Assembly: GCF_022921095.1 (NCBI RefSeq)
Contig: NZ_CP095053.1
Coordinates: 1,158,501-1,222,500 of the forward strand
Direction: 5' to 3'
From: Hymenobacter aerilatus
Lineage (GTDB): Bacteria > Bacteroidota > Bacteroidia > Cytophagales > Hymenobacteraceae
DNA: 64,000 nt
Numbering within the stretch: position 1 is the first letter of the stretch; every line of letters begins with the position of its first letter. Made by a program: the position numbers and the translations under genes. Of the stretch, positions 62,972 through 64,000 are shown piece after piece. Below the pieces are notes generated by a model, which did not search any database, was not told the DNA's origin, and worked only from the letters and a program-made list of their open reading frames with translations.

Positions 62972-63565
62972 TTACTGAGAGCCGGCGCTAGCAGTATTAA
63001 ACAACGGGCGGCGCTTGAGCATGTAGCGAAAATACGTGTTGCTGGTTGCCGGATTCGTAACCGCACCATTGGGAAGGACCTCCCAGCCATTATCATAGAA
63101 AAAATTAAGAATAGCGGCCTCGCTAGGAAATTTGCGCTTTCGGTCGGCTTCCCGCGCAGGCAGCACGCCTTCGCTCACCGAAAAAGTGTAGTAGAAGCCT
63201 CTGAAGTAGACCTCGACTGTGCCGTAAACGGGTGCGGTTGGTGTTGTGAGCGGAATAGGTGCTTGGTAGCGGCTTACGAGTGCCTCTGCCAGCTTATCCA
63301 GATTACGGATGGGGGTATAATAGGGCTTCTGCTTATGCTCTACCACGGCCCAGCCAGTATTCAGAAAGCCAATTACCATGGCCATGTCCTGGTTGGTGAG
63401 TACCTGCGCTGGTGCAGTTGCCGTATCAGCTAGGGTTGTATACAGGGGAGTGTTGGTATACAGCAGGCGAAAATGACTTTTAGGAATGGCAGTGTAGGGC
63501 TGCTGTGCGTAGCTGCTGCTACCGAGAAGCAGCCCAACAAGAGAAAAACCGAGGAAGCGAAGCAT
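62972..63565 (-). CDS. Secreted hypothetical protein (tandem paralog 1)
   Basis: The protein has 197 residues from the ATG at 63565, which opens a signal peptide (MLRFLGFSLVGLLLGSSSYAQ); the frame is open further to 63622. Motifs: VLTNQDMAMVIGFLNTGWAVVEHKQKP in the first half and YGTVEVYFRGFYYTFSVSEGVLP, then FPSEAAILNFFYDNGWEVL in the second, where the 'ILNF-.-Y/N-.-GWE' phrase is repeated in a degenerate form within the protein. The gene upstream encodes a clear homolog. Function unknown. Confidence 0.75.
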   Translation of the reverse strand: MLRFLGFSLVGLLLGSSSYAQQPYTAIPKSHFRLLYTNTPLYTTLADTATAPAQVLTNQDMAMVIGFLNTGWAVVEHKQKPYYTPIRNLDKLAEALVSRYQAPIPLTTPTAPVYGTVEVYFRGFYYTFSVSEGVLPAREADRKRKFPSEAAILNFFYDNGWEVLPNGAVTNPATSNTYFRYMLKRRPLFNTASAGSQ

Positions 63566-63629
63566 AGGAGTGGTACACGTAAAGAATAGGTAAATAAAGC
63601 AGCAGATGGCCACCCAATACATTGGTTAG

Positions 63630-64000
63630 CTAACGTACCGCTATGGCAACGGTGACAGCCGAAGCATCCAAAGCGCTAATGTTGAAGATGTTGGCAATGG
63701 ATTTCACAGGTAAGGGTATTCTTATAATTGCCTTACGGCTGATAATTAGACCGCCGCTTGAGCAGAGCAGATAGTGGTAATGCACGCCAATAACATCCTT
63801 GCCCGTAGTAACGCTCACGGATATTGGCTCCCAGCCTTGGATATAAAGGAAGTTAAGTATAGCGGCCTCGTCGGCAAATTTGCGGATTTTGCCGTCTTCG
63901 CGGTAGCGTTTCTGGTAAGGGTTAGGCATAGTGCCGTCGCTGAGGGCCAAAAACCAAGAACCAGTGCTGTCAAAGTCTAAATCGGCTGTACCGTAGCGAG
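63630..64000 (-). CDS. Hypothetical protein (tandem paralog 2), 5' end outside the window
   Basis: The frame is open from the window edge (64000) to TAG at 63630. Visible residues include YGTADLDFDSTGSWFLALSDGT, then IRKFADEAAILNFLYIQGWEPISV, matching the neighbour's YGTVEVYF and FPSEAAILNFFYDNGWEVL in the same order. Sixty-four bases separate the two genes, which are on the same strand, so they are tandem duplicates. The N-terminus cannot be judged. An apparent start at 63950 is an artefact of a TTG codon. Confidence 0.75.
   Translation of the reverse strand, partial: RYGTADLDFDSTGSWFLALSDGTMPNPYQKRYREDGKIRKFADEAAILNFLYIQGWEPISVSVTTGKDVIGVHYHYLLCSSGGLIISRKAIIRIPLPVKSIANIFNISALDASAVTVAIAVR

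Overview
The window looks like chromosomal DNA of a Bacteroidota (Cytophagales) bacterium, most likely Hymenobacter or a close relative. The evidence is a SusC/SusD outer-membrane pair, a type IX secretion C-terminal sorting domain, a fused transaldolase/phosphoglucose isomerase, a near absence of Shine-Dalgarno sequences, GC-rich coding DNA with AT-rich gaps, and a Bacteroidota-type -7 promoter element (TAnnTTTG) where one can be seen. The genus is an inference.

Layout. 0-5 kb (+): the end of a protein with an S74/tail-spike chaperone domain, a T9SS cargo protein, small lipoproteins, and zinc-ribbon and membrane proteins. 5-13.2 kb (-): a four-gene cluster encoding a SWIM zinc-finger protein, a 1074-residue DUF6493-like helical-repeat protein, a 130-residue protein whose C-terminus reads like a ubiquitin-type beta-grasp domain ending in Gly-Gly, and a DUF4132 protein with a DUF7737-like tail. 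I consider this the best candidate for an undescribed system here. Divergent from it (13.4-17.1 kb, +) lie two paralogous zinc-ribbon/single-TM proteins and an SPFH protein with a SHOCT-like tail. 17-21 kb: small envelope proteins and a SMI1/KNR4 (SUKH) protein. 21-31 kb (-): SusC (frameshifted), SusD, two DoxX-like membrane proteins, a YeiH-type exporter and a beta-carbonic anhydrase, probably one uptake locus.

32-35 kb (-): a membrane MutS-like ATPase and a HEAT-repeat protein, flanked by a 125-bp direct repeat that comes from a GerW-like gene. 35-40.6 kb (-): tal-pgi and transketolase (non-oxidative pentose phosphate pathway). 40.7-43.3 kb (+): modABC for molybdate, preceded by a ModE-like operator. 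43.4-46.6 kb: mutM, an M48 protease and a PAS-only protein. 46.7-55.9 kb: a large surface protein and a stress group (two YsnF/AvaK proteins, a GH15 enzyme, an OtsA-OtsB fusion and a small basic protein). 56.2-62.3 kb: CheB, a CheB-CheR-PAS fusion with a frameshifted start, and a HisKA_3 histidine kinase. 62.3-64 kb (-): a small protein, tRNA-Glu(TTC) and two tandem paralogous genes, the second cut by the window edge.

Two features recur. One is a family of long near-perfect inverted repeats in gaps between genes (38.4, 41.6 and 52.8 kb). The other is a marked excess of the octamer GGGTAGGG/CCCTACCC. Two otherwise intact genes (susC-like and cheB-cheR-like) each lack one base in a G/C homopolymer, which is either real phase variation or decay, or an assembly artefact.
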